DNA from: Stentor coeruleus
Lineage: Eukaryota > Ciliophora > Heterotrichea > Heterotrichida > Stentoridae
DNA length: 36,593 bases
Direction: 5' to 3'
Assembly (NCBI GenBank): GCA_001970955.1
Contig: MPUH01000752.1
Span: forward strand, 1 to 36,593
Shown here in pieces: positions 1 through 10,148 of the stretch (position 1 is the first letter of the stretch; each line of letters starts with the position of its first letter). The notes beneath the pieces are model-generated. The model was not told the DNA's origin. It did no database searches and saw nothing but the letters and a program-made list of their open reading frames with translations. The translations under genes and the position numbers were made by a program.

Positions 1-410
1 ATTCAATTACTTTAGCAAGAATATATTGGAATTAAAAAGACGCACAAGTTTTACTATATGTAAAAATGAATGAAATGCAAAAAATCACTAAGCATACAAA
101 TGAGATGCTATATCGAATGTAATTATATAATTATTGCATATTTTTGTATATTGCAAATCTTTATATTTATGGATTATTGTTTGATAGTTGATGCTTGAAA
201 ATACAAAATGTGTCATTGCAATTTAATATTTTATTAATTGAATACTTATAGTAGATTGTTTTCCATATTTTTCTGTAATTCTGTTCTGAGGGATATTCAG
301 ATGAAAAATATACTAAGGATACAGTTTTAAATATAATTTTGGTGTTGATTTTTACAAAATTCTATCCAGAAATCATAAGATTTAAAAACTGAAGTTCTAA
401 TTCTATATTA

Positions 411-505
411 AAACTCATCAATTAGAGAGTTGGCGTTTTATTATCATTTTTACATTANAAACTCATCAATTAGAGAGTTGGCGTTTTATTATCATTTTTA
501 CATTA
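411..505. repeat. 47-bp direct copy flanking a single N
   Basis: The 47 bases at 411-457 are repeated without change at 459-505, with one N at 458. A single N between two identical copies is what a scaffolder leaves when overlapping contig ends are joined instead of merged. The duplication is therefore probably not in the genome. Confidence 0.8.
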
Positions 506-735
506 AAAAACAAAATTTGTTTATAAGTGTATATTTTCTTTAAGTTTATAATTGTAACATTCTTTTTAATTTGATAATGATTTCCTATTACAAATTAGAT
601 TTTTTTACAGTCTAATCTCTAGCCTTTCATACGAAATTATCAAAGGTAAGTGTATATTATAACAAAAATTAATGTTTAATTATATATATATATCTAAGCT
701 TGGGGGCTTTTAAAATTACTATATTATTAATTGTC

Positions 736-1295
736 CAGTACAAACATTCTAGTAAACTATATAGATTATTCATATAATCTAAACGCTTAACACATGCTGT
801 ATTAAATATTTAACAGGGCCTTGTCTGAAATCCACACCAAGTTTTCTGTGGATTTTCCGGCTGATATGCTTTTATTTAATCGGGCAATATCTGATCAGAT
901 AAATATTATTGCAATGATACCTAAATTACCTATCCTTTCGCTATATACATAAATAAAAATTCATAAAATCTTAAGATCTTAAGATCTATATTATTTAAAG
1001 AAAGAGATTGTATGACAAACAAATCTCAATCTGAAAAGGTTTAAATCATGCTACCTTAACTACCATCTACTTTAAACTTTTAAAATCTGGTCAAAGATAT
1101 AACTTACTGCATAAGTCATGCTAGTGTAGTGAAATTTTGCCAATACTAGGCTTTACCTGACTTGAAAATCCGTGACCTTCTATATGATCCTGGCCCAAGT
1201 CAGTTAATAAAGCCTGTTAAATATTTGATACAGCATATGCAGAGAAATTAGATTAGAATGAACAATCTATATAGTTTACTAGATTTTTTGTACTG
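736..1295. repeat. Long inverted repeat, arms 736-817 and 1213-1295
   Basis: The reverse complement of 736-817 aligns to 1213-1295 at roughly 85% identity by eye, with one single-base gap. The longest perfect block is about 20 bp. The inner ends start CCTGTTAAATATTT and the outer ends finish TTTGTACTG. The 395-bp spacer has no open frame. This architecture fits a non-autonomous inverted-repeat transposon (MITE-like) or a former excision element. No target-site duplication was established at the outer ends, so the class is open. Confidence 0.6.
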
Positions 1296-2217
1296 AACTA
1301 CTAATAATGTAACAAATCATGGAAGCTCTAATATAGTTTTGGCGCTAGGATAAAATAATAATAATAGCTTTAAATCAAGCTTTTATGCTTGATGATTAAT
1401 ATAATCGCTTTAATTAAAGGTATACTGAGATAAATATTTATCATGTAACTATTGAGGGTATCAATAAAAACTGTAAAATTAGACTACTTGACTGAGCTTA
1501 AGATATAATTGTCATGCTTTTTCTTGAAATAACTGAATAATGTATGCTATTATTGTACAGTAACAGTGCGTATAGATTTTACAATGCTTCGGCTCAGCTT
1601 TTATATCAGATCATTGGTCATATTTATTAATTATAAAGTCCCCCATCTATAAAAATTGTAATAAAATTGGCATACTAAAATATTTCAGTTTAAATATTAC
1701 CATGCTAAGTTTTTAGATTGTTTTTGTATCTTGAATCCTTCAAAAGCTTTTTAAAAGATTATTTTGTAAGCAAAGTATTCAACAAAAAATTCAAGATATA
1801 GCATGCTCTTTTAATCTTTATAACTAATTATAATTTAATATTAATTGACTAATCATAGTACTCCCAATAACTAATAGAAAGATTTTAATTTTTATATATT
1901 TGTACGATAAAAAATTAAGCAGGTTATCTTCTTCAAATAAGAATTGATTATGAAAGTAAATTATATATTTATAATATTTGAAAGTAATTGAGACTTAATA
2001 TAGTTATATAATTTAGTTAAATTGCAATAAGTTTTAATTCAAAACTTTTGCAACTGTGCATTGAAAATTATTAGGAAGATGATGAATATATTGAAGGTTT
2101 TGAGGTCCATATTCAAAATCAGAAAAAGAAAATATAATTAAAGGAATTCCAAACACATCAAAGTGAAACAAAATCCCTTATTTCTTCATTTAAATCAGTC
2201 TCAAACTTAAATATTAA

Positions 2218-4104
2218 CTAAATAAACCCAGCAGCCTGTAAAAACTGTTCATACAAATATCTCTCAAGTGAGCTTAAAGTGCCATTATGCCCACATGTAA
2301 GAGGAAGCAACTTTCCAGTTATCCCTTCATTAGGATTTATTATAGCAACCCAGTCTCTAATTTTTTCAAGAAAGTCTAAAACAACCTTCAAGCTTTCAAT
2401 AAACTTTTTGACTTCTAGATTATCTGAAGTCTTAAAGTCTTCAATCAGCAAATTTACTTCAACTGTAGCTTTGTTTAGTTTCTCATAAGCTGACTGAAAA
2501 TTATTATAATGATCACTACTATACAACTCTGGAGTACTTCCCCAAACCCCAAGAACATAAAGCCATATAGTAATTCTATATTCAGTAGCATTTTCAAACA
2601 AATCAATAAACCTTTCTCCACCAGCATCTATTATCTCAATTATATCACCTAAATTTTTTAGCATATTTTCTACTGGGCTGCTTAAGTCCAAATACCCCCT
2701 ACGAACTTTACGCTTTTCTTTTTTCATTAATGTAGTCTTGTAATTAGCCCTTTTTTGGATTTGCTTTATCGCCTTAGTAACATTTTCTATATCTTTACTT
2801 GATATCCTAAATTCATCTTTTTTTAGCTGTTGGTAATACTCATAAGCAACTCCAGCTTTTAATGAACCCAAGTTGTTGATCATAATATCATTGCAATCAC
2901 ATGAGACTAATTTGGGGCATGAAATTTGAGTAAAGTCTTTTACTGAATTACTATCTTCAGGGCCAGCAACTTTAAATGCAAATTCTGCAAGTCCGCCAAA
3001 GTTAAATTTAGCAACATGAGAAAGAGAAGTAAAAGTTCTATCAGCAAAGACAAAGTCTAATTTAGCTACATAACCAAGATAAGTGGCTATTGCCCCTCCT
3101 AAGCTTTCACCATGTACTCCGATGATTTTACATTTTTTATGAGTTCTTATATAATCAATAAGATTTTCTCCATCAAGTTTCATATATTTAAGTTCTGATT
3201 TCCCTGTAGATCTACCATATCCTCTATAGTTCCACATAACTAAATTCACCCCTGCTGAAACATAAAGTTCAATCCAGTCTGTTTGAAAAAAAGAGAATTC
3301 GTAGTATGCAGCGTTTGGGTTGCAAAAGACAATAACTGGGCCATTTTCTACAGCACCAAAACCTGAGATCCACACACAATCTAGTTTTGCCCCATTCATC
3401 CCATCTATCCAAAACTGCTCACATTTAAACCTTCGTAAAAGGTCTACTCTCATATAATTATCTGTACCAAGTAAAAATCCTCCTCTTATAACTCCACGAT
3501 TAGATCTTTCACCAATAATCCTTATAACTTGCTCACAAGCAAAAATACATTTATCAATCTCTTCAACCCTACCTCTAAAAATCTCAGACTCAGGGTTTTC
3601 AATAAGCTGCCATATATTAATTTTCATCCCATCCTCACTAGTAACTTCTGTGTTTATAAATTTTGTTTTAAGTATTTGCAAAGATGTAAAAAGTATTTTC
3701 TGTTCGTTTGTGATGAGATTTTGAGCTTCAAGCTCAGAGTAATTGTTTATAAGTGTTATTATAAGTTTTGAAAAGAGTCTAATTGTAGTTTCAGGGAAAT
3801 TATGTTCATAAGATGGATCTTTTAAGGATTGAAGATAAATTTTTAGGTTGGTTAGTTTTGTTATTGACTGTGCTGAGAGTTCTGTAGAGAAATTAGACTC
3901 TGTTATTCTAAGCCATAACTTGTAAGAACCTGGAAATACTAGTAAATTTGTTAAGAATCTTGCTAGTAAATATATCATCAATAGTAAGATTAGGACTCCA
4001 CCTATTTCGGTTATGAGGTAGGAAAGGAAGTATGAAATTGTTGATATAATTATCAAAATCAAGATAAGAATAAAAATAACAACCTTTCCTCCTAAGCTCT
4101 TCAT
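2218..4104 (-). CDS. Membrane-anchored alpha/beta hydrolase
   Basis: The 628-aa protein has two hydrophobic segments near its N terminus (about residues 8-29 and 33-56), then a helical region, then an alpha/beta hydrolase domain from about 240. The nucleophile elbow is HGESLGG with Ser334. A likely acid is Asp406 (CNDIMI), and the C-terminal CGHNG (His606) fits the catalytic histidine, so the triad seems complete. About 170 residues of lysine-rich and helical sequence are inserted between the acid and the histidine. The strand before the elbow (VMWNYRGYGRSTG) resembles ABHD13/ABHD16/ABHD17-type lipid or acyl-thioester hydrolases. It probably sits in an endomembrane or plasma membrane and acts on a lipid or acyl substrate, but the substrate cannot be named. 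The frame is unbroken, starts at ATG and ends in TAG. Confidence 0.8.
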   Translation of the reverse strand: MKSLGGKVVIFILILILIIISTISYFLSYLITEIGGVLILLLMIYLLARFLTNLLVFPGSYKLWLRITESNFSTELSAQSITKLTNLKIYLQSLKDPSYEHNFPETTIRLFSKLIITLINNYSELEAQNLITNEQKILFTSLQILKTKFINTEVTSEDGMKINIWQLIENPESEIFRGRVEEIDKCIFACEQVIRIIGERSNRGVIRGGFLLGTDNYMRVDLLRRFKCEQFWIDGMNGAKLDCVWISGFGAVENGPVIVFCNPNAAYYEFSFFQTDWIELYVSAGVNLVMWNYRGYGRSTGKSELKYMKLDGENLIDYIRTHKKCKIIGVHGESLGGAIATYLGYVAKLDFVFADRTFTSLSHVAKFNFGGLAEFAFKVAGPEDSNSVKDFTQISCPKLVSCDCNDIMINNLGSLKAGVAYEYYQQLKKDEFRISSKDIENVTKAIKQIQKRANYKTTLMKKEKRKVRRGYLDLSSPVENMLKNLGDIIEIIDAGGERFIDLFENATEYRITIWLYVLGVWGSTPELYSSDHYNNFQSAYEKLNKATVEVNLLIEDFKTSDNLEVKKFIESLKVVLDFLEKIRDWVAIINPNEGITGKLLPLTCGHNGTLSSLERYLYEQFLQAAGFI

Positions 4105-4206
4105 ATTTGTTGAAAACTATGCTTAGAAAATATTTCGCTTAATAATGATATTAGAAAAATAGTAGAAAAAATCGTTGAGATAAAGATATATAAGCTTAAA
4201 CTAACT

Positions 4207-4411
4207 ATTAATACCTTTTCAAATGCTTATATAGTAAATATTCAAAACTTGTCTCCTACAAAATCCTAGTCTAATTTTAAACTCCTATTCACACTAATTA
4301 AAAAAAAGNATTAATACCTTTTCAAATGCTTATATAGTAAATATTCAAAACTTGTCTCCTATAAAATCCTAGTCTAATTTTAAACTCCTATTCACACTAA
4401 TTAAAAAAAAG
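4207..4411. repeat. 102-bp direct copy flanking a single N
   Basis: Bases 4207-4308 recur at 4310-4411 with one C/T difference, separated by one N at 4309. This is probably an unmerged contig overlap, and the mismatch may be allelic. Confidence 0.75.
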
Positions 4412-4575
4412 TAGCCATATTCCAATATAATTTGTTCAGCACTGTTCTTTTATCCAAATTGCAATCAATCTTGCACTTTAGCTTGAATTATCATTAAAAA
4501 CAAAAAACTTCAGTTCGCAAGCAGCTCATAACTTCTTTGCAGCCCTCATAAAAAATCTGATTTTCCTTAGCCTCC

Positions 4576-5448
4576 TTAAGGCACATCGCCATACAAAAGC
4601 TCATGATCAAAATTAGGAAAATTTTGCGATAGATAATTATGCTCTAAATTTCCAAGTAGCCTACCATAAGTAGTTCCTCTATACATAGTAAACCGAAAAG
4701 GTTTATTACTATCTTTATGGGCTTCAAATCTTTCACTAAATTCTTCTTTTTGAATATTTTTTAGCCTCCTTTCCTGAACTTTCCCTGAAAATCAAGAAGG
4801 TATTTTATTGAATCCTCAATAATAATCTCTTTTACTAAATCTTTAATATAAACACTTTGGGTCTTGATTTTTTATCAATTTCAGGCTCATTGCATTTTGA
4901 TAACTGCACAGTTTCTTTTTTCAAACTATAATCTACTATAAAATTTATTAACTGGGAAAGAAATGAAGCAAATTTGCTTATTTTTGCCACTTTGGCTTGA
5001 ATAATAGTTTTGTTTTCCCACAAAGATAGTAAGTTATCAATAGCATAATTAGATAAAGTGTAGCCTTGAATTGAGCCTATTAAGTCTTTGAAATATTCAC
5101 AATTTTTAATTAGGAGTCTAAATACTGAAAAATCTTTGTCAGGCTGGTCAAGGACTAGCATAATTTTCTCGCAGATTTCAACTATTGTTTTTGATGGAGA
5201 AGGGCTTTTGCTCATTTCTATTGCATATCTTTTGTTATTCTCTAGTTACAGTCTTTAATGTTTTTAAGAACTCCCTGATACTCACGAGATTAAAATTCGA
5301 TTTTTTATCTTGTTGCTTGTTTTTGGGAACATAGATAATCTAGACATTTTTTTTCTAATTTTAGGTTTTGGCACTTGTCTTCTAGCCAATTGGAAATTAC
5401 CTGGCTAGCTATTTTTTTATAGCTCCTAAGCTTGGCTCTTGACGAAAT
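4576..5448 (-). pseudogene. Broken gene with an intact 126-codon core
   Basis: The only clean open frame is 4835-5215 (126 aa from ATG, helical, no recognised domain). Coding-like sequence continues on both sides in other frames of the same strand. Downstream, two apparent single-base losses (near 4845 and in the T run near 4785) restore a frame that runs to TAA at 4576-4578 and includes RGTTYGRLLGNL. Upstream to about 5448 is another stretch (for example SNWLEDKCQNLKLEKK) separated by shifts and TAA/TAG codons. No 15- or 16-nt GT...AG intron was found at the breaks. It is most likely a decayed gene, although assembly indels cannot be excluded. The function is unknown. Confidence 0.5.
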
Positions 5449-7296
5449 TTACTTGCCATCATCATTTTTAAACTTATGAAATCGATTTTTTATACTTTTA
5501 GCTTGAGATGGGCTTGTAGATTAATTGAGATTTTGATTTTAGTAGTAATTAGGTTTTGATTTTAGCTTTGTTATAATTTTTTAATATTTTACCTTTTTAA
5601 AGGGTTTTGTGCTAAGATGTATAAAGCTTTAGATTAGAATTAAATTTTTATAAACTGATTGATATTTTATGGATTTAATGATATTTTTTATGATTATTAA
5701 AGAAATTTTAGATGGAAGTTAAGGTTTTGATGAAACATTTAGGATTTTATTTCTTATAAGATAGTATATTGTATCTTAAGCAGTTATACCAGATTTCCTC
5801 TTATAATATTTGGTGAATTACTTATAAAAAATTAAATTTTCACTTGGATTTAATTCACAATCACTTACTTTAATTTTATGCTCTGAGGAACAAATTTCCA
5901 TATAAAAACTCCAAATCTAAATTAAATAACTTCTAATAAATTTAATAATCAAAAATTAGTATCTGTCTTTCTAAGAAGCTTAACTTAAAAAATTTAGCTG
6001 AAAAGATATAGCATATTATTAATAAATTAGCTTATAAAAATATTATTCGTTAATTTTAACGGACGTTCGAAATTTATGTAAATACTAAAATTCAAGGAAA
6101 ATTTGTGTATTCGAATCTGAGACCTAAGCAATCCTCAATGTCTTACTTTTTCAATGTAAAATTCAAATCATTCATAAGAGAGTATCTTTTAGCTTGATCA
6201 TGAAAAAAAAACTTAAAGCCTATTTTATCTGGAAATGAATAAAAAAGTTCATAATGAATACTTTTCATATAAACTTTACTTATATTAGCATTTCTATTTG
6301 ATTCGAAAGAATTTCCTTCAATGAAGGTCATTTATTATTTTATGAGCTTTTGTAACAAAATAAAGAATAATGCATTATGCTTTAGCATAATAGATTTGCA
6401 TTATAGAAAATAACAGTCCTCGCAAAAATGATTTTTTTTAAATTTATTCATCATATTATAATGGAATAAAGATCAGGTTTAGTATTTATTTTTCTGCAAA
6501 ATTAATAGTATAAATAAGATTTATAAATTGGGTATATCAGAAAAAGCATAGACAATGTTCGAGAAAGATAAAAGATAATTGAATGTATAAGAAAATTGTA
6601 ATTTGTTTCACATCAATAACTACATATTGATAACTGAAGTAAGTGATAGTAAGTATATTTAGAGATTATAGACCTAATAAGAATGAAATTTTTAAAAATA
6701 TTTTGATACTCGAATCGAGCAAGTATAGTTCTAGGTTTATAATAATAACAAGAAATAATGAATTATAATAAACTTTTAGTGAAGCAACCAATTTAAAATT
6801 TCTAACAAAACATATAAGGCAGCCATTGCAATCTATTGTAAAGGGGTTAATTGAGTTCGACGCATATCCGAAGTGTATTTCAACTTTTTAATTCATATTT
6901 TGAAGAGTGTAGATATTCCATAAAGTCTTATTAAAAATAGTAAACTGGAAGAAAATTCTAACGCATTGATATACTATAGAAACATAGCAATATTCTAATT
7001 AACAGTTGAAAAAAATAGAAAATACTATGTCTAGCTATAGTGCAAATTTAATATTAAACTTAATTATTAAGTTATATATATATAATAACTTACATTTAAT
7101 AGTATGTAAAATATTTATATTGACTTAAATATTCTTACAAATCAATTTTTATCATTTGATAACTTTTAAAGTTTAGTATTGTTTGTAATATTTTTATTAT
7201 AAGCAGTCATTAGTGAGCTATATTTTCACCAAGAACTTTAATACAATTTTATTAGCTTTCTATGATTATTGTTAATATTAAAGACTAGAGATATAA
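5449..7296. other. Long AT-rich spacer
   Basis: This 1.8-kb stretch shows no solid gene. A 62-codon minus frame at 6143-6331 is listed separately. There is a short perfect hairpin at 6374-6391 (7-bp stem, 4-base loop). The last 300 bases should contain the promoter of the first globin gene, but no specific element was recognised. Confidence 0.5.
6143..6331 (-). CDS. Doubtful 62-aa frame
   Basis: A short ATG-initiated minus-strand frame of 62 codons, rich in Phe, Lys, Asn and Ser, with no recognised motif. Its composition is somewhat more protein-like than its surroundings, but a frame of this length can arise by chance in such DNA. It may also be a gene remnant like others in this window. 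Confidence 0.2.
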   Translation of the reverse strand: MTFIEGNSFESNRNANISKVYMKSIHYELFYSFPDKIGFKFFFHDQAKRYSLMNDLNFTLKK

Positions 7297-7653
7297 ATGA
7301 ATATTTTTCAGAAGTATGGTGGAATGGAATTCTGGAGAGACATTTTGAGTGATTTTTACTCAAGAATTGCCTCTTCAGAAAAAATTTATCATCATTTCAT
7401 TGGAGTCGATATAGACAATATAAAGATAATGCTTGTTGCTATGCTTGAAATTACATTAGGATCTGAAGATAATTCCTATATTGATTCACTCAAGGAAATT
7501 CATAAAGATAAAGGGATTTCTCATGAAGAATTTGATGAATGGATTTTGATATATACCAAAACTCTCAAGGATGTAGGAATAAGTAAACTTGACATAGACC
7601 ATATAGTTGAAACAACCGAGACATTTAGAGCTTTCATAGTAAGTAAAAACTAA
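7297..7653 (+). CDS. Truncated haemoglobin (copy 1)
   Basis: The 118-aa length is typical of truncated globins of the 2-over-2 fold. Family marks are the start FQKYGG, Tyr21 at the expected B10 position (DFYSRI), the HHFIGVD segment, and the proximal haem histidine His69 in KEIHKDKGIS, followed by FDEW. It resembles the group-1 globins known from Paramecium and Tetrahymena. The region matching E7-E10 is hydrophobic (IKIMLVAML), where those proteins carry Gln, so ligand stabilisation probably differs. The likely role is O2 or NO binding in the cytoplasm. It forms a tandem pair with the gene at 8329-8685, same strand and same length. Family confidence is good; the physiological role is inferred. 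Confidence 0.85.
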   Translation: MNIFQKYGGMEFWRDILSDFYSRIASSEKIYHHFIGVDIDNIKIMLVAMLEITLGSEDNSYIDSLKEIHKDKGISHEEFDEWILIYTKTLKDVGISKLDIDHIVETTETFRAFIVSKN

Positions 7654-8182
7654 TAGAAAGTCTATAAGTTTATAAGTAGATAATCCTTGAAATAGATAAA
7701 AGACTTTAATTAAATTTGTGAAATTAGCATAGTGTACCACAAACAAATAGAGATTAGTAAAGACTATTAGATTATAATTAAAGAAATTTGGTTTTCTTTA
7801 AATGTGGTATATATAATGGATTTATTGTGGAAGAGACATAATTACTTTGAATAGCAGGATTATTGTTTTTCTGTCTTTAAGCTTTAATATTTCTAAAAAT
7901 AAAAATAGAATGAATAAGGAAGATAATTTTCTAATCAGAACCGAGTAAATTTCATTAATTTTATAAATTACTATGATCAACATTAAAGAAAGATCTTTTA
8001 ACTTGTTTAGATAGATTTATATAAGCCCAATCAGCATGCAAATCTTAATATTATGCAAATACTTAAAATAAAAAGTATGCTTATAGCATAAACTATACTA
8101 AGTCAAAAATAAAATTATTTTAAGTCAATTATTCCTTAATATAAGCACTAAACTTTAAAGAAAAATTTAATTCATCATATTC
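7654..8182. other. Spacer between the globin genes
   Basis: AT-rich DNA without a supported gene. It should carry the 3' end of the first globin transcript and the upstream region of the second. No specific regulatory element was recognised. Confidence 0.5.
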
Positions 8183-8264
8183 ATTTCCTCTCTAATCGTC
8201 TTATTGATTTTTATTCCAAAATTATTTCCTCTCTAATCGTCTTATTGATTTTTATTCCAAAATT
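8183..8264. repeat. Two 41-bp tandem copies upstream of globin 2
   Basis: A 41-bp unit beginning ATTTCCTCTCTAATCG is present twice in direct tandem (8183-8223 and 8224-8264), with no N between the copies. It ends 64 bp upstream of the second globin start, so it could lie in that promoter or be a simple replication-slippage duplication. Confidence 0.75.
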
Positions 8265-8328
8265 TTTATGCATTATTATTCTTAATACCAATATAAAGTT
8301 TAAGTATTTTAATCTATAGTAGTTTATA

Positions 8329-8685
8329 ATGAATTTATTCCAAAAATATGGTGGGCCAAACTTCTGGAGTGAATTTCTGAACATATTATATACAAGAGTT
8401 TCTGTCTCTGATAAACTTTCACATTTTTTCAATGGTGTCGAGATTGACAGTATAAAAAGAATGCTTATAGGGCTTTTAGAGGTCACATTGATATCAGAAG
8501 GTAAATATCCAAGAGATGTTCTTAAAGATATTCACAAAAATATGGGAATAGCAAACTCGGATTTCGATGAATGGATGAAAATTTGTTCCACAGTTATAAG
8601 GGATATGGGTTTAGCAAATGAAGATTCCATAGTTCTTTTAACTTCGATTGAAGGCTATCGAGATTGTATTGTTACTAAAGTTTAA
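8329..8685 (+). CDS. Truncated haemoglobin (copy 2)
   Basis: This 118-aa paralogue has the same landmarks at the same positions as its neighbour: FQKYGG, FW at 12-13, Tyr21 (B10), HFFNGVE, proximal His69 in KDIHKNMGIA, and FDEW. The middle of helix E is again hydrophobic (IKRMLIGLL). The copies are clearly diverged in sequence, so the duplication is old and both appear to be maintained. It should bind haem and O2 or NO in the cytoplasm. The start is the first ATG, and the frame ends in TAA. Confidence 0.85.
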   Translation: MNLFQKYGGPNFWSEFLNILYTRVSVSDKLSHFFNGVEIDSIKRMLIGLLEVTLISEGKYPRDVLKDIHKNMGIANSDFDEWMKICSTVIRDMGLANEDSIVLLTSIEGYRDCIVTKV

Positions 8686-9333
8686 GGTTATAAGACATGG
8701 GACTAAGATAAATATTGAAATATACTATAAGCATAAGGTATAATTAGGATTAATAATTTCAAATATACTGCTGTCTTTGTTTATGTTTTAAATATGAAAA
8801 CTTTGATGCTAATCTAAGATTTTTATAATTAAATGAACTATTAGGAAAGTAGATGAATATGCGAAATTCAAACATTTTTGAATCTCTGGGGAAGTGTTTT
8901 ATTGATTAATAGGGGTTTTTTTAGACTATATAAGCTTATAGAACAGAAATTAGTTTATTGATAAATAATTATCTGTAGCTTTCATTTTGCTATCTTAAAT
9001 AATTTAGTTTATATAATATTTTAGATATAAATATGAAAAATCAGGTGATTGAAAATATTGTAATACAAATTACGAAATATTATTAAAGGAATATTAAGAT
9101 AAAATCAATTAGTTTATGCTTTTGAGGTTTTTATATCAACTTTATCATGCAATAAAATATTTACTAAAACTTTGAATAAAAAATCCTTGCTTGCTTATTA
9201 ATATATATGATACTGAATATTTTGGTAAATCAATTTTATATCCTATATGAATACTTTTTTTAGCCTATACAAAGCTATACAATAATCCAAAGTCTAAATG
9301 ACTTGATTTCAATTAAAAATTAACTAAATATAA
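8686..9333. other. AT-rich spacer, no gene seen
   Basis: There is no coding-like frame longer than chance expectation. It holds the 3' flank of globin 2 and the upstream region of the DHHC gene. Confidence 0.5.
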
Positions 9334-10116
9334 ATGTTTTTTTTAGATGCCTGTGGATTATTATCTATAGTCATTGTTTATGTATCAAGTATTTTCATCC
9401 TATATGTCAGTATATCATTTGGCTTTCTAAGTATCTACCAAGACCCTGAAATACCACTTTGCCTATTCCTATTTATAGTTTTCCTAAGCGTAAGCTCGCA
9501 CATGATGGCAATGCTCTCTGATCCAGGAATAATAAAAAGTCAAGACACCCCTTTATTATCATCAGGAATCCCTTGCAGAGTTTGTAATGTCATTAAACCT
9601 CCAAGATCACATCATTGCAATACATGTGAAAAATGTATCACAAACATGGACCATCACTGTCCTTGGATAAACAATTGTGTAGGTTTCCGTAATCGAAAGC
9701 ATTTTATCCTTTTTTTAATCTATACTTTTATGACAACTTTATGGGCTATTGCAACATTTTTACAAAAATACCTCTTTTGCCAAAGTGAAAGTTGTGCTAG
9801 CTCAAAAAATAGTTTCGAGATTTTGTTTTGTATGTTAGGAGGATTTTTATGTTTGTTCTTCAATTTATTTACAATTTTCTCTTTATCTGAACAGATTAGA
9901 GTTATTAGGTTTAACACATCAGATATCGATACATGGCAATGTCGGAAATTCAAACAAGTAATGTTTATCTAGAGACCAATTTATACTAATCTTCAAGAAA
10001 CATTTGGTGGTCCTTTTAGATTGTCTTGGTTCTTCCCTGTTCCAATCAAAATTAACCCTTTTCCTGTAGAAATTATTGAAGATCCTTTTAATGATACATC
10101 ACAATACTTAAGTTAA
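9334..10116 (+). CDS. DHHC protein S-acyltransferase
   Basis: Two exons, 9334-9957 and 9973-10116, encode 255 aa. The protein has four hydrophobic segments (about 8-32, 40-62, 122-145 and 164-185). The Cys-rich domain runs from CRVCNVIKPPRSHHC to the catalytic DHHC (Asp106-Cys109, MDHHCPW). A DPG motif lies at 63-65 and a TTxE-like NTSD sits after the last membrane segment. These are the standard parts of a palmitoyltransferase that S-acylates cysteines of membrane-associated proteins. Reading through the intron would stop at its own TAG. Splicing adds 47 residues (RPIYTNLQETFGG onward), as expected for the family's cytosolic tail. It ends 32 bp from the convergent gene at 10149. Confidence 0.9.
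9958..9972 (+). other. 15-nt spliceosomal intron in the DHHC gene
   Basis: The sequence is GTAATGTTTATCTAG. It lies between codons (phase 0), and its last three bases are an in-frame TAG. Removing it extends the frame by 47 family-appropriate residues to a TAA. A length of 15 nt is a hallmark of heterotrich introns. Confidence 0.9.
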
Positions 10117-10148
10117 TTATCACAAGGCATATAATTATATGTATTATG

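Larger units (their letters stand above)
1..2217. other. Gene-free AT-rich spacer
   Basis: No convincing coding frame was found on either strand in this stretch. It is very AT-rich. It contains an N-joined direct duplication (411-505) and a long inverted repeat (736-1295), listed separately. No tRNA or rRNA signature was recognised. Confidence 0.6.

Noticed and set aside
2279..2488. 69-codon plus frame inside the hydrolase gene
   Set aside because: Antisense shadow of a well-supported gene, as are the other short frames within 3529-3771, 18321-18572, 21761-22369, 27791-28951 and 30509-30812.
6374..6391. Short hairpin as a terminator or regulatory site
   Set aside because: A 7-bp AT-rich stem is expected by chance here, and no gene ends next to it.
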